A DNA stretch of 64,000 bases from Thermosipho japonicus (GTDB lineage Bacteria > Thermotogota > Thermotogae > Thermotogales > Fervidobacteriaceae). Both the position numbers and the translations under genes were made by a program. Under the pieces are notes generated by a model. It had not been told where the DNA came from. It ran no database searches and was given only the letters and a program-made list of their open reading frames with translations. This document shows, in pieces, positions 38,622 to 47,349 of this stretch. Position 1 is the stretch's first letter. The number at the start of each line of letters is the position of its first letter. The stretch is taken from contig NZ_JACHEX010000002.1 of NCBI RefSeq assembly GCF_014201655.1, forward strand, positions 62,001 to 126,000, read 5' to 3'.

Positions 38622-38914
38622 AAAGGTTAGTTTTAATAGCTATAATTCTGATTGCCATATCTTGCTTTTCAGATGACAAATTACTTCATATAAATGTATC
38701 AAGCATTTTAGAATCTTTTTTCTCAACCTTCTCAGATAAAAGTGAAGTTATTACTTTTTCAATAGGAATTGTAAAAGAAGTCTATGATCTTTTATCTAAA
38801 AATGGCATATGTGATTTTTACGATATACTTGCAGATATATATGGTATAATGCTATACAAAGTTCACAAATTTAAAGATTACAAATTTTTAATAGTCTTTG
38901 TATTTGAATTTTAA
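38618..38914 (+). CDS. Small exported protein at the end of the lysine operon
   Basis: I do not recognise this 98-residue protein. It has a basic N-terminus and hydrophobic segment (KRLVLIAIILIAISC) with a possible lipobox Cys at 16. The short mature part ends in LIVFVFEF, a terminal Phe. It begins in the kamE stop (ATGA) and ends just before the operon terminator, so it is cotranscribed with the mutase. A membrane or envelope role is likely; there is no direct link to lysine. Confidence 0.6.
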   Translation: MKRLVLIAIILIAISCFSDDKLLHINVSSILESFFSTFSDKSEVITFSIGIVKEVYDLLSKNGICDFYDILADIYGIMLYKVHKFKDYKFLIVFVFEF

Positions 38915-38943
38915 GCCCTATGGAAACTCCATAGGGCTTTGTT
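38913..38943 (+). terminator. Terminator of the lysine operon
   Basis: AAGCCCTATGGA and TCCATAGGGCTT (38913-38924 and 38928-38939) form a perfect 12-bp stem with an AAC loop and a T-rich tail. It overlaps the stop codon of the small gene by two bases. Confidence 0.92.
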
Positions 38944-39635
38944 TATGTCTTAATACATCAACAAGTTAACCAATTTGAAAAATTTAATTACACTTAATAA
39001 ATTTAAAAAATAACGCAATAAGCTCTGCTATATAATATTACCATCACAATATTTACTTCAATTATTCCAACACTTACAGTTAAATAGGAAACTTAATTAA
39101 CATTCAAAGCTAATATTAGAATTTTCATATCTATTACCCTTTTAATCCACTCATTCTTTCTGTAACAGAAACTAATACAATATTCATACTCACTACCAAC
39201 AAGAAACAAAATCTAGTTATAACTAAAAAACAAAATTAAGCATTCTATTATTTAAACTATATTATCAAACATAACTTTCATACTAATCTTTACCATTTAA
39301 ATTTGAAACAGATAAAAGTTTCCAATTCACATTTGTTTATTCTATAACATCATTGTTTTTGGCTTAGTAAAAAAATTAATCTAGAAAAAAGCTTTTTGTT
39401 CACAAATAATTACATATCCACTGTAAATTTTAAACTATCTTCAGAATTAAAATCATTAATTGGACTTCACTCCAATTACTATTTTAATCATAGAAAAATC
39501 TCATTTTATTGCACATTAAACTTTTTAATATTTCAATGAACATTTCATAAATCACAGATATCTCTCCTCATAGATTTTCCCTTCGATTTTAACTTTGCTA
39601 TATACATTTTAGCAAAAAACTAAAAAATAAAAAAA
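38944..39635. other. Gene-free, G-poor stretch; possibly a decayed minus-strand gene
   Basis: These roughly 690 bp carry no reading frame of convincing length. Between 39001 and 39240 I count about 45 C but 13 G on the plus strand, so the minus strand is purine-rich, as coding strands are in this genome. Minus-strand translation gives several runs of 15-20 codons starting with ATG or GTG and ended by stops in different frames, for example one beginning MNKKLFSRLIF. This could be an eroded gene or only spacer. No repeats or RNA motif were found. Confidence 0.35.
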
Positions 39636-39660
39636 GAAAGCAGACTTGTCGTCTGCTTTC
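39629..39660 (-). terminator. Terminator of the tRNA transcript
   Basis: GAAAGCAGAC and GTCTGCTTTC (39636-39645 and 39651-39660) form a 10-bp stem with a five-base loop. A T-run follows on the minus strand, 7 nt after the CCA of tRNA-fMet. Confidence 0.88.
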
Positions 39661-39666
39661 CTTATC

Positions 39667-39743
39667 TGGTAGCGGGGGCAGGATTTGAACCTGCGGCCTT
39701 TGGGTTATGAGCCCAACGAGCTGCCAGACTGCTCCACCCCGCA
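39667..39743 (-). tRNA. Initiator tRNA-fMet (CAU), with U1/U72 mismatch
   Basis: This 77-nt tRNA has an encoded CCA and anticodon CAU. Initiator hallmarks are the three consecutive G-C pairs of the anticodon stem (GGG/CCC), the R11-Y24 type pair (A11-U24) and an unpaired position 1-72. Here position 1 is U and 72 is U, where most bacteria have C1/A72. Stem pairing 2-7 with 66-71 is perfect (GCGGGG/CCCCGC). Confidence 0.95.
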
Positions 39744-39784
39744 CCGTCTATATCTATTATAACAAAACTTCCATTTTTTTCAAG

Positions 39785-39874
39785 TGGTGCCGGGGATCGG
39801 ACTCGAACCGACACGGAGGTGTAACCCCCAGCGGATTTTAAGTCCGCTGCGTCTCCCAATTCCGCCACCCCGGC
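39785..39874 (-). tRNA. tRNA-Leu (UAA)
   Basis: This 90-nt class II tRNA has anticodon TAA in the loop CTTAAAA, a long variable arm and an encoded CCA. The acceptor stem is GCCGGGG/CCCCGGC. It is transcribed first, 41 nt before tRNA-fMet, from the promoter just upstream. Confidence 0.97.
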
Positions 39875-39887
39875 GTCACCGTTTTCT

Positions 39888-39915
39888 ATTCTATCACAAA
39901 TTTTTAATTAGTCAA
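39888..39915 (-). promoter_or_regulatory. Promoter of the tRNA pair
   Basis: TTGACT (39910-39915) and TAGAAT (39888-39893) on the minus strand are 16 bp apart. Transcription would start about 7 nt before the tRNA-Leu. Confidence 0.75.
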
Positions 39916-39939
39916 TATCTTTTTTGATATTCTCTTTAA

Positions 39940-41322
39940 TTACTTACTAAAAAGTTTTATTAATTCTTCAAAACTAATATTATTGTATAAATTCTGCTTT
40001 TTAGAAATTTTATAACTTTCAAAGTGAAGTTTTACTCCCTTTAAATTTTCATACATCCACTTCCTTATTTCATTATACCTTCTCTCACTTATAAATTTTC
40101 TTCCATAAAATGGTGTGTTTTTCTTTGGAATCAAAGGATTAATACTTAAAGTAATAGATTTATATCCAAGCTTTTTTACCTTGTCAATAAAAGATTTAAG
40201 TTCATTAAAATCTTCATTATCTTCTTCATCAAAACCAACGATATAATACAATTTAACACTTGAAAATTTCTCCATTCTTCCCATCTCAAGAGCAGTTAAC
40301 AATTCTTCTTCATTAAGATCTTTTAACATAACGTCTCTAATTTTTTGAGAAATACCTTCTGGTGCTATCGTATATGTATTTTGACCACTTTGTTTTAAAA
40401 GCCTTAAAAGTCTTTTTGTAATTCCGTCTGCCCTCATAGATGATACCGAAAATTTAATTTTATAGTACTCCAAAAGATCGAGTAATTCATCAAGCCATGG
40501 ATAATCTGTTATAGTCGCACTAATTATACCAATTGGATATTTTTCATCTTTTAATAATTCTTCTATAAGATCTGTTTTTACAAACTTTACAGGCTTTTTT
40601 GTATTTCCCATAACACAGAATTTACATCTTCTTATGCATCCACGTCCAATTTCTATAAGCCTTTTTTCTCCAAATTCTGAAAATCTAGTAATAATGTGTG
40701 AAGCGGGAAGCTTTTTTGATATATCAAAATTACTTAACGTGTAATTTTTTTGCTCATTAACTATTACATTTTCAATTTTTTCTAAAAACTCTAATCCACT
40801 TTCTTTATCCTTTAGTAAAATATTAATCCCCTCTGAGATTTGCTCAACTTTATCCTCTAAATCTCCGATTACTATAACGTCCGCAATAGGCTTTACAAGT
40901 TCTAAATTAAAAAAGGTTATTGCTCCACCTACGATTATAGTAGGATGATTTTCATTTCTTTGATTTTTTAAAATTGGTATCCCCTGTTTTTTTAATATAT
41001 CCACTATATTTTCAATATCAGGTTCAAAATGAAAAGAAAATAAAAAAACCTTATTTTCATCAAGTGGAGTAAAAGATTCTATTGAATAAAATTTTTTAAA
41101 CCATCTTTCATAAAAATATCTTTCCACTGGGGTATTGTATTCCCAAAATAGCTGCTGAACCCAACTCCAAGATAGTGAACTTGCAGCAACAGTATAATTA
41201 TTTGGAAAAATTAAGGCAACCCCACGGTTGCCATTAATACTGTTTAATCTTATCTCAGAATCGCTAAATTTTTTTACATATGAATACTCTTTAAAATCAT
41301 CACTCTTACGTGGTCTCCTCAA
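39940..41322 (-). CDS. Radical SAM protein with B12-binding-like N-terminus
   Basis: This 460-residue protein resembles the one at 22621-24399: a divergent cobalamin-binding-like domain (about 30-180, TIIVGGAI, VIVIGDLEDK) and a radical SAM core with CIRRCKFC near 228. Strands LIEIGRGC and KLYYIVGFDEEDNEDF follow. It lacks the C-terminal Cys cluster of its paralogue. I cannot name the reaction. Its ATG lies inside the end of the thioesterase-like gene. Confidence 0.75.
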   Translation of the reverse strand: MRRPRKSDDFKEYSYVKKFSDSEIRLNSINGNRGVALIFPNNYTVAASSLSWSWVQQLFWEYNTPVERYFYERWFKKFYSIESFTPLDENKVFLFSFHFEPDIENIVDILKKQGIPILKNQRNENHPTIIVGGAITFFNLELVKPIADVIVIGDLEDKVEQISEGINILLKDKESGLEFLEKIENVIVNEQKNYTLSNFDISKKLPASHIITRFSEFGEKRLIEIGRGCIRRCKFCVMGNTKKPVKFVKTDLIEELLKDEKYPIGIISATITDYPWLDELLDLLEYYKIKFSVSSMRADGITKRLLRLLKQSGQNTYTIAPEGISQKIRDVMLKDLNEEELLTALEMGRMEKFSSVKLYYIVGFDEEDNEDFNELKSFIDKVKKLGYKSITLSINPLIPKKNTPFYGRKFISERRYNEIRKWMYENLKGVKLHFESYKISKKQNLYNNISFEELIKLFSK

Positions 41323-41701
41323 CTGCTTTCCTCCTAAGATAATTTCTTGAAACTATAACTCGAGTAAATTCTACTTCCGCAACTTTTTTATTGTCTTTGG
41401 TAATCAAACCGGAAAAATTTATCAAATTTCCATCAACCGACTTTACTCTCACACCAACAACAAGTTTAGCTCCAATAACTACCGGCATATAATGTTTTAC
41501 AGTAAACTCTGACACAACTGATATCAAATCCTCAGGTAAAAAATCTTTAACCATATCCGCACCAAGTTTAAAAGCCACACGAGCAAGACTAGAAGAAGAA
41601 ACAAAATGATAATTTCTCATCTCATCATCTTCATCCCAAAGATAACTTTCATCAGGAGTAAAATCAATCGTCTTGCTTATCCCCTCTATCTTCCTCCACA
41701 A
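41306..41701 (-). CDS. Hotdog-fold protein, fluoroacetyl-CoA thioesterase-like
   Basis: This roughly 131-residue protein has a hotdog signature: SSSLARVAFKLGADMVKDFLPED and VVSEFTVKHYMPVVIGAKLVVGVRVKSVDG. It resembles the FlK-like thioesterase family; the substrate is not known. TTG at 41701 is preferred because AAGGGGG lies 9 nt upstream. The ATG at 41710 has that site directly adjoining, and a TTG at 41722 is also open. In all cases it overlaps the ftsH end by 38-59 nt. Confidence 0.7.
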   Translation of the reverse strand: MWRKIEGISKTIDFTPDESYLWDEDDEMRNYHFVSSSSLARVAFKLGADMVKDFLPEDLISVVSEFTVKHYMPVVIGAKLVVGVRVKSVDGNLINFSGLITKDNKKVAEVEFTRVIVSRNYLRRKAVEETT

Positions 41702-43520
41702 ATCTTTCATCCCCCTTAACAAGAAGCTCTCTTAATTCTTCACCGCTTATTTCTTCCCTTTCCAATAAAATTTCAGCAAGTTCATCCATCTTTTTTCTAT
41801 GCTTCAACAATATCTCTTTTGCCTTATTGTAGCATCTTCCAACAATATTTTGTATCTCACTATCAATCATTTTTGCAACTTCTTCACTATAATTTCTCAT
41901 TCTAGCAATTTCTTTACCAAGAAAGACTTCTTGTTCAGTTTTTCCCCAAGCAAGTGGCCCAAAATTTTCACTCATTCCAAGTTCACAAACCATTTTTCTT
42001 GCCATCTCAGTTGCACGCTCAATATCATTTGCCGCACCACTTGTCACATCACCAAAGACAATTTCTTCTGCCGCCCTTCCACCTAAGAGAGCTGTTATAT
42101 TGTCCAAAAGCTCATTTTTACTGATCAAATACTTGTCTTCCGCTGGTAAATGTAAAGTAAAACCTAATGCTCTATGACCACGTGGAATTATTGATATTTT
42201 GTGAACTGGATCTGAATTTGGAAGTTCCGTGCCAACTATAGCATGCCCAAGTTCATGATATGCTACTATTTTCTTTTGTTTTTCTGAAACAAGTCTTGAT
42301 TTTCTTGCTGGTCCAGCTATTACTCTATCTATAGCCTCTTCAAAGTCAGTCATATTCATCTTATCTCTTCCATCCCTTGCCGCAAGAAGGGCCGCCTCAT
42401 TTACAAGGTTTTCTAAATCAGCTCCAACAAATCCTGTTGTTCTTTTTGCCAAAACCTTTACATCAACATCTTCACTTATTGGTTTCCCTCTCAAATGAAT
42501 TTTTAATATTTCTTCTCTTCCTTTTACATCTGGTGGATCAACTATCACCTTCTTATCAAATCTACCAGGTCTTAACAGAGCAGGATCAAGTATATCGGGT
42601 CTGTTTGTTGCAGCCATTACAACAATACCTTCTCTTACATCAAATCCATCCATTTCAACGAGCAGCTGGTTTAGTGTTTGCTCTCTTTCATCATGCCCTC
42701 CACCAAGACCTGCTCCTCTATGTCTTCCTACCGCATCAATTTCATCTATAAATACTATACAAGGTGCACTTTCCTTTGCTTTATTGAATAAATCCCTAAC
42801 CCTTGCAGCACCAACACCGACAAATAACTCAACAAAATCAGAACCGCTTATATGGAAAAATGGAACGTTGGCTTCACCTGCAACTGCTCTTGCAAGTAAG
42901 GTTTTTCCAGTTCCCGGAGGCCCAACCAAAAGCACACCTTTAGGCATTCTTGCACCTATTTTGTTAAACTTTCCAGGATTTTTTAGAAATTCTACTATTT
43001 CTTGAAGCTCTTCTACAGCTTCATCAACACCTGCTACATCTTTAAAAGTTATTTTCTTTTTACCAGGCATTACTTTTTCTGCTCTACTTTTTGTAAAAGT
43101 AAATGCCTGATTGTTTCTACCACCAAGTCCTCTTATCAAAAAGCCGAACATTACAAGCATTAAAACAAAAAATAGTAAATTTCCCACAAGATTTACCCAG
43201 AATGAGCTGTCCACACCTTTTTCAGCAGTAACTCTTATTCCCTTTTTAACCATTGAATTAATCAAATCAATATCATATTTCACCCAAGGAGCATAGACAT
43301 TGTATCGTCTTCCTGAAATTGTTTTTAACAACACGTTTCCATCATCTTTAATAACTACCTCTGCAATATCCACTGAATCTGAATTTAATCTCTTAAGAAA
43401 ATCGCTATAATGCATCGTTACATCTGACGATGCTCCGCCAAAAAATACACTTTCAAAAATCCAAAATAGGCTTAAAATAATCAACAACCCAATTATTATC
43501 GAACCAATTCCTCTATTCAA
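41664..43520 (-). CDS. ftsH: ATP-dependent zinc metalloprotease FtsH
   Basis: FtsH degrades membrane and regulatory proteins. About 618 residues carry two membrane spans (about 6-26 and 110-132), an AAA+ module with GPPGTGKT near 200-207 and [13 protein letters not shown], the SRH region, and the zinc site HELGH near 420. TTG at 43520 is preferred: it overlaps the tilS stop (TTGA) and has GGAGG 9 nt upstream. The other TTG two codons earlier is too close to that site. Confidence 0.96.
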   Translation of the reverse strand: MNRGIGSIIIGLLIILSLFWIFESVFFGGASSDVTMHYSDFLKRLNSDSVDIAEVVIKDDGNVLLKTISGRRYNVYAPWVKYDIDLINSMVKKGIRVTAEKGVDSSFWVNLVGNLLFFVLMLVMFGFLIRGLGGRNNQAFTFTKSRAEKVMPGKKKITFKDVAGVDEAVEELQEIVEFLKNPGKFNKIGARMPKGVLLVGPPGTGKTLLARAVAGEANVPFFHISGSDFVELFVGVGAARVRDLFNKAKESAPCIVFIDEIDAVGRHRGAGLGGGHDEREQTLNQLLVEMDGFDVREGIVVMAATNRPDILDPALLRPGRFDKKVIVDPPDVKGREEILKIHLRGKPISEDVDVKVLAKRTTGFVGADLENLVNEAALLAARDGRDKMNMTDFEEAIDRVIAGPARKSRLVSEKQKKIVAYHELGHAIVGTELPNSDPVHKISIIPRGHRALGFTLHLPAEDKYLISKNELLDNITALLGGRAAEEIVFGDVTSGAANDIERATEMARKMVCELGMSENFGPLAWGKTEQEVFLGKEIARMRNYSEEVAKMIDSEIQNIVGRCYNKAKEILLKHRKKMDELAEILLEREEISGEELRELLVKGDERFVEEDRGDKQDD

Positions 43521-44800
43521 AACCAAAAACCTCCTTTCATTTCCACCTTAATTGCTATTCCATTCTCTTCTTTTGCTAAATAATCCCTATCAAGAAACAC
43601 ATTTGGAATATAAAATACATAACCATCTTCATCCACAAAAACAGGAATAATTCTTCTAATAAATGAAGGAACCTTTTTTTCTACAAATATTTCTTTTAAT
43701 TTCTTACCTCCCTTTGTTTTATCTCCAAATCTATAATTTCTAATGGTTATATCCATTTTCTTAAATATTATACCATTATTTCCAAATTTAACCACAAATG
43801 GGCCAAAATTAACATTATTTTGACAGTCCATACTATACTCATAGTTCATATGTTCCATAAATTTTCCTAAAACTCCATATCCGTATGAAATTTCAACTCC
43901 ATAATTCCCCCAAAAACTTATTTTAAAAGATGTCTTATAAAGATTCTTTTTCAATCTATCCAGCTTTTCTTTATCAGGGGCTCTTCCAAAGTGCTCCATT
44001 GTTTTTCTTCTTATAAATTCTACAAGAACATATTCATCTTTTGGTACTCTAAAAAATATTCTTCCTTCAAACTCAAATGTTTCAACATTTAATTTTGCTT
44101 CCACAAAACTGTCCAATTCCCATACATTTTCTACAAATCTTAACACAGCTTGTTCAAATAAGGGATTAATTTCTTTAAAAATAGGTATAATCTTATGCCT
44201 AATAAAATTTCTTGTATATTTTGTATCAAAATTTGTTTTATCAATCACAAACGGTATTTTGTTTTCAGTTGCAAATTGCTCGATTTCTTTTCTTTCAAAA
44301 AACAAAAGGGGACGTATTATATTCCCATTTCTAGGTTTCATTCCGTATATACCAAATGGACCAGTACCACGCGCAAGTCTAAAAAGTACAGTTTCAGCTA
44401 GATCATTCAAATTATGAGCTGTTGCTATTTTATTTGCATTAATTTTCTCTGCAAGTTCATTCAAAAATTTATACCTCAACTTTCTTGCTGCCTCTTCTAT
44501 TGATAATTTATTCTCTTTTGCGTATAATGGAACATCAAACTCTTTTATAAAACATTCAACATTAAGTGATTGCGCCATATTGTAAACAAATTTTACTTCT
44601 TCTTTTGACTCTTTTCTAATACCATGATCAACTGTTGCACAAAAAATACTAAATTTAAAATAATCTTGTACCTTCTCTAATAAGTTTAAAAGAACTGATG
44701 AATCAACTCCCCCAGAAACCGCCACTAATATTCTGTCATTTTCTTCTATTAAATTATATTCCTCAATTTTCTGTATGAATTTCTCCAATAGTGTCAACAT
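43517..44800 (-). CDS. tilS: tRNA(Ile)-lysidine synthase
   Basis: TilS converts C34 of tRNA-Ile(CAU) to lysidine so that it reads AUA. The 427-residue protein has the N-type ATP-pyrophosphatase loop SGGVDSS at 29-35, CATVDHGIRKES and ATAHNLNDLAETVLFRLARGTG. The C-terminal region has IRNYRFGDKTKGGKKLKEIFVEKKVP, a family signature. The tilS-ftsH order is common in bacteria. The gene is divergent from the M42 gene across a 78-bp space. Confidence 0.94.
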   Translation of the reverse strand: MLTLLEKFIQKIEEYNLIEENDRILVAVSGGVDSSVLLNLLEKVQDYFKFSIFCATVDHGIRKESKEEVKFVYNMAQSLNVECFIKEFDVPLYAKENKLSIEEAARKLRYKFLNELAEKINANKIATAHNLNDLAETVLFRLARGTGPFGIYGMKPRNGNIIRPLLFFERKEIEQFATENKIPFVIDKTNFDTKYTRNFIRHKIIPIFKEINPLFEQAVLRFVENVWELDSFVEAKLNVETFEFEGRIFFRVPKDEYVLVEFIRRKTMEHFGRAPDKEKLDRLKKNLYKTSFKISFWGNYGVEISYGYGVLGKFMEHMNYEYSMDCQNNVNFGPFVVKFGNNGIIFKKMDITIRNYRFGDKTKGGKKLKEIFVEKKVPSFIRRIIPVFVDEDGYVFYIPNVFLDRDYLAKEENGIAIKVEMKGGFWF

Positions 44801-44817
44801 TCTTCACCTTCTTCCAT

Positions 44818-44847
44818 TTGCCATTTTTCATATTAGTAGTGTATAAT
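44818..44847 (+). promoter_or_regulatory. Candidate promoter of the M42 aminopeptidase gene
   Basis: TTGCCA (44818-44823) and TATAAT (44842-44847) are 18 bp apart, 32 nt before the ATG. The same short space must hold the tilS start signals. Confidence 0.55.
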
Positions 44848-44878
44848 AAAATTGAAAAAAATAAAAGGAGGTTTTTCG

Positions 44879-45883
44879 ATGAAAGAATTAATTAAAAAAT
44901 TAACAGAAACTCACAGTCCAAGTGGTAGAGAACATCAAATAAGAGAAGTTATTCTCTCTGAACTTGAAGGTTTCATAGACGGATACGAAGTTGATAAACT
45001 TGGAAATCTCATTGTTTGGAAAAAAGGTTCTTCTGATAAAAAGGTTCTTTTTGACGCACATATGGATGAAATAGGTGTAGTTGTTACAAATATCGATGAT
45101 AACGGTTTTTTAAGAGTTGACATGGTTGGTGGAGTTTCACCATATACCATATTACAATCTAAACTTAGATTTGGAAATATCATTGGAATTGTAGGAGTTG
45201 AAGGTGAAACAGGTAGTGATATGGTATCAAACATTAAAAATTTGTCTTTTGATAAATTATACGTAGACATTGGTGCAAAAAGTAAAGAGGAAGCAGAAAA
45301 ATTATGTCCAATTGGAACATTTGGAACTTTCGATGGATACTTTATCGAACAAGGTGATTATTACATCTCAAAATCAATAGATGATAGAATAGGTTGTGCT
45401 GTAATCATAGAATTATTTAAAAAACTTAAAAATCCCAAAAACTCAGTATATGGTGTATTTGCCGTTCAGGAAGAAGTGGGATTGGTTGGAGCAACCGTTG
45501 CAGGTTATAATATTGACCCTGACGTTGCTATTGCAATTGATGTTACTGCAGCCGGAGATACTCCAAAAGGATATAAAAGAGTCCCAATGAAGCTTGGAAA
45601 TGGTGCGTGTATAAAAGTTAAAGATAATGCATCAATAAGTGACAAGAAAATAATAGATACTCTGAAAGATTTAGCAGAAAAAAACAACATACCATATCAA
45701 ATGGAAGTATTAATATTTGGTGGTACAGACGCAAGAGGATATCAACATACAAAGGCCGGTATACCAAGTGCAACAGTATCAATTGCAACTAGATATATAC
45801 ATACACCAAATGAAATGGTTCATAAAAAAGATGTTGAGGCAACAATCGACTTGTTATTAAAATACGCTGAGGAGGGCTTATAA
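44879..45883 (+). CDS. M42 family metal-dependent aminopeptidase
   Basis: This 334-residue M42 (TET-like, glutamyl aminopeptidase/endoglucanase M family) cytoplasmic peptidase would release amino acids from short peptides. Metal and catalytic motifs are DAHMDEIG (about 58-65), DDRIGCAVIIEL, QEEVGLVGA, and the C-terminal FGGTDARGYQHTKAGIPS. ATG at 44879 was chosen over one nine codons earlier because AAGGAGG lies 8 nt upstream. Confidence 0.92.
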   Translation: MKELIKKLTETHSPSGREHQIREVILSELEGFIDGYEVDKLGNLIVWKKGSSDKKVLFDAHMDEIGVVVTNIDDNGFLRVDMVGGVSPYTILQSKLRFGNIIGIVGVEGETGSDMVSNIKNLSFDKLYVDIGAKSKEEAEKLCPIGTFGTFDGYFIEQGDYYISKSIDDRIGCAVIIELFKKLKNPKNSVYGVFAVQEEVGLVGATVAGYNIDPDVAIAIDVTAAGDTPKGYKRVPMKLGNGACIKVKDNASISDKKIIDTLKDLAEKNNIPYQMEVLIFGGTDARGYQHTKAGIPSATVSIATRYIHTPNEMVHKKDVEATIDLLLKYAEEGL

Positions 45884-45884
45884 G

Positions 45885-46586
45885 CTGCCTAGAAAAAACT
45901 TCACACCACTTGAGTTTAAAATAATAAGCAGTATTATATTAGTTTTATCATTGCTCACTTTGCTTTTTTTAACTTCAACAATATTTTTGTATGTAAAAAA
46001 AGCAGCTGTTAAAGTAGACGTAATTTACATTCCAAAACCTTTAGAATTAAATAAAGAAAATTCTGGAAGTGAAAAGCTTCCAGAATTTTCTTTGCCTTCA
46101 ACTGAAACTATGATAAGTTTTGAAGAATTTGACTATAACAAGTTAATTGCCCATAGCATTGAAATATTGGACAAAGGAACCGAAGTATCAACTTTTGTAA
46201 TTGACAAAGAAAACGCTCTTAAAATAGTTAAAAAATACAAAAGTTTTCTTATAAATATCCTTTCAGAAAACACCTATTTTGTAGTTTTACCAATAAAAGA
46301 TGTAAAAATCCCTGGACTTATCCCTGGAAAAAGTGTGTATACTATTTTTCTTAAAACAGGAGAACACCCGGAACAAATTTTTCAGGATATGATGACTTTA
46401 AAAGCAAATGGTTACGTATCATATTCAATGAGATTTAAAAGAAATAACAAAACCTTCTATACCCTATGTCTTGGAGCATTTCCAGACATAACTACAGCAA
46501 AAGAATATTTTAATTCACTTGATTTAGAAAAATTAAGAAGTTTAGTTGTAACCTACGGACCATACGCGGGAAAAATTACACCTTAA
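45885..46586 (+). CDS. Membrane-anchored SPOR-like protein, probable CTG start
   Basis: This protein of about 233 residues has a short basic cytoplasmic segment (PRKNFTPLEFK), one membrane span (about residues 13-40, IISSIILVLSLLTLL) and a periplasmic part. The C-terminal part (KNNKTFYTLCLGAFPDITTAKEYFN-like) resembles a SPOR domain, but this is tentative. No ATG, GTG or TTG lies in frame before the membrane span. CTG at 45885 has GGAGG 9 nt upstream at the M42 stop. The first TTG at 45951 would cut the span. It is the second gene of this operon. Confidence 0.65.
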   Translation: MPRKNFTPLEFKIISSIILVLSLLTLLFLTSTIFLYVKKAAVKVDVIYIPKPLELNKENSGSEKLPEFSLPSTETMISFEEFDYNKLIAHSIEILDKGTEVSTFVIDKENALKIVKKYKSFLINILSENTYFVVLPIKDVKIPGLIPGKSVYTIFLKTGEHPEQIFQDMMTLKANGYVSYSMRFKRNNKTFYTLCLGAFPDITTAKEYFNSLDLEKLRSLVVTYGPYAGKITP

Positions 46587-46597
46587 GGAGGAAAAAA

Positions 46598-47344
46598 ATG
46601 AATCAAATAGTGTTAGGGCTAATTCAAGGATTAACAGAATTTTTACCTATTTCAAGTTCTGGACATTTAACTTTATTTTCTTATTTATTTAATATTGAAC
46701 CTAATATTTCAAATTTTGCATTTTTACACCTTGCAACCTTGGCTGCAATTATAGTGTTTGTTTGGAAAGAAATAGTTGAAATTTTAAAAGGGATGTTTAC
46801 ACTAAAAAAAGAGTATTATTCATTAGTTTTAAAAATTATTATTTCAACTATTCCAGCTGCAATTTTTGGATTTCTTTTTAATTCAACAATAGAAAATTCT
46901 TTTTCAAATCTAAAAATTATTTCTTTCTTTTTTCTGGTAACTGCTGCATCATTGTTTGTTTCAGACAAGCTAAAAGGGAAAAAAGACTTTTTTAATATAT
47001 CATACATTGATGCTTTTATAATAGGTTTATTTCAAATGATAGCAATTTTCCCAGGAATTTCAAGAAGCGGAATAACACTTTTTGGAGCATTAACCGTCGG
47101 TTTAAAGAGAGAAAAAGCACTAAAATATTCTTTTTTAATGGGAATTCCTGTAATACTTGGAGCTGGAATACTTGAAACTAGCAAAATTGAATTAAATAGT
47201 TACATCCTAATCTCTGGTCTTGTAGCATTTCTTTCTGGGTTGTTAAGTCTGTTAATTTTAAAAAAGCTAACTATATCTAAAAAATTAAAAATATTTTCAT
47301 ATTACTGTATTTTAATTGCTATTATAGCTTTTCTTGTGGGGTGA
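46598..47344 (+). CDS. uppP: Undecaprenyl-diphosphatase UppP (BacA)
   Basis: UppP recycles undecaprenyl pyrophosphate, the lipid carrier of wall and glycan synthesis. The 248-residue membrane protein has about eight spans with the signatures GLIQGLTEFLPISSSGHL (7-24) and IFPGISRSGITL (near 150-161). AAGGAGG precedes the ATG. Confidence 0.95.
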   Translation: MNQIVLGLIQGLTEFLPISSSGHLTLFSYLFNIEPNISNFAFLHLATLAAIIVFVWKEIVEILKGMFTLKKEYYSLVLKIIISTIPAAIFGFLFNSTIENSFSNLKIISFFFLVTAASLFVSDKLKGKKDFFNISYIDAFIIGLFQMIAIFPGISRSGITLFGALTVGLKREKALKYSFLMGIPVILGAGILETSKIELNSYILISGLVAFLSGLLSLLILKKLTISKKLKIFSYYCILIAIIAFLVG

Positions 47345-47349
47345 AATAA

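Noticed and set aside
38944-39635. CRISPR array or structured RNA
   Set aside because: No repeated unit and very low G content; only weak short hairpins were seen.
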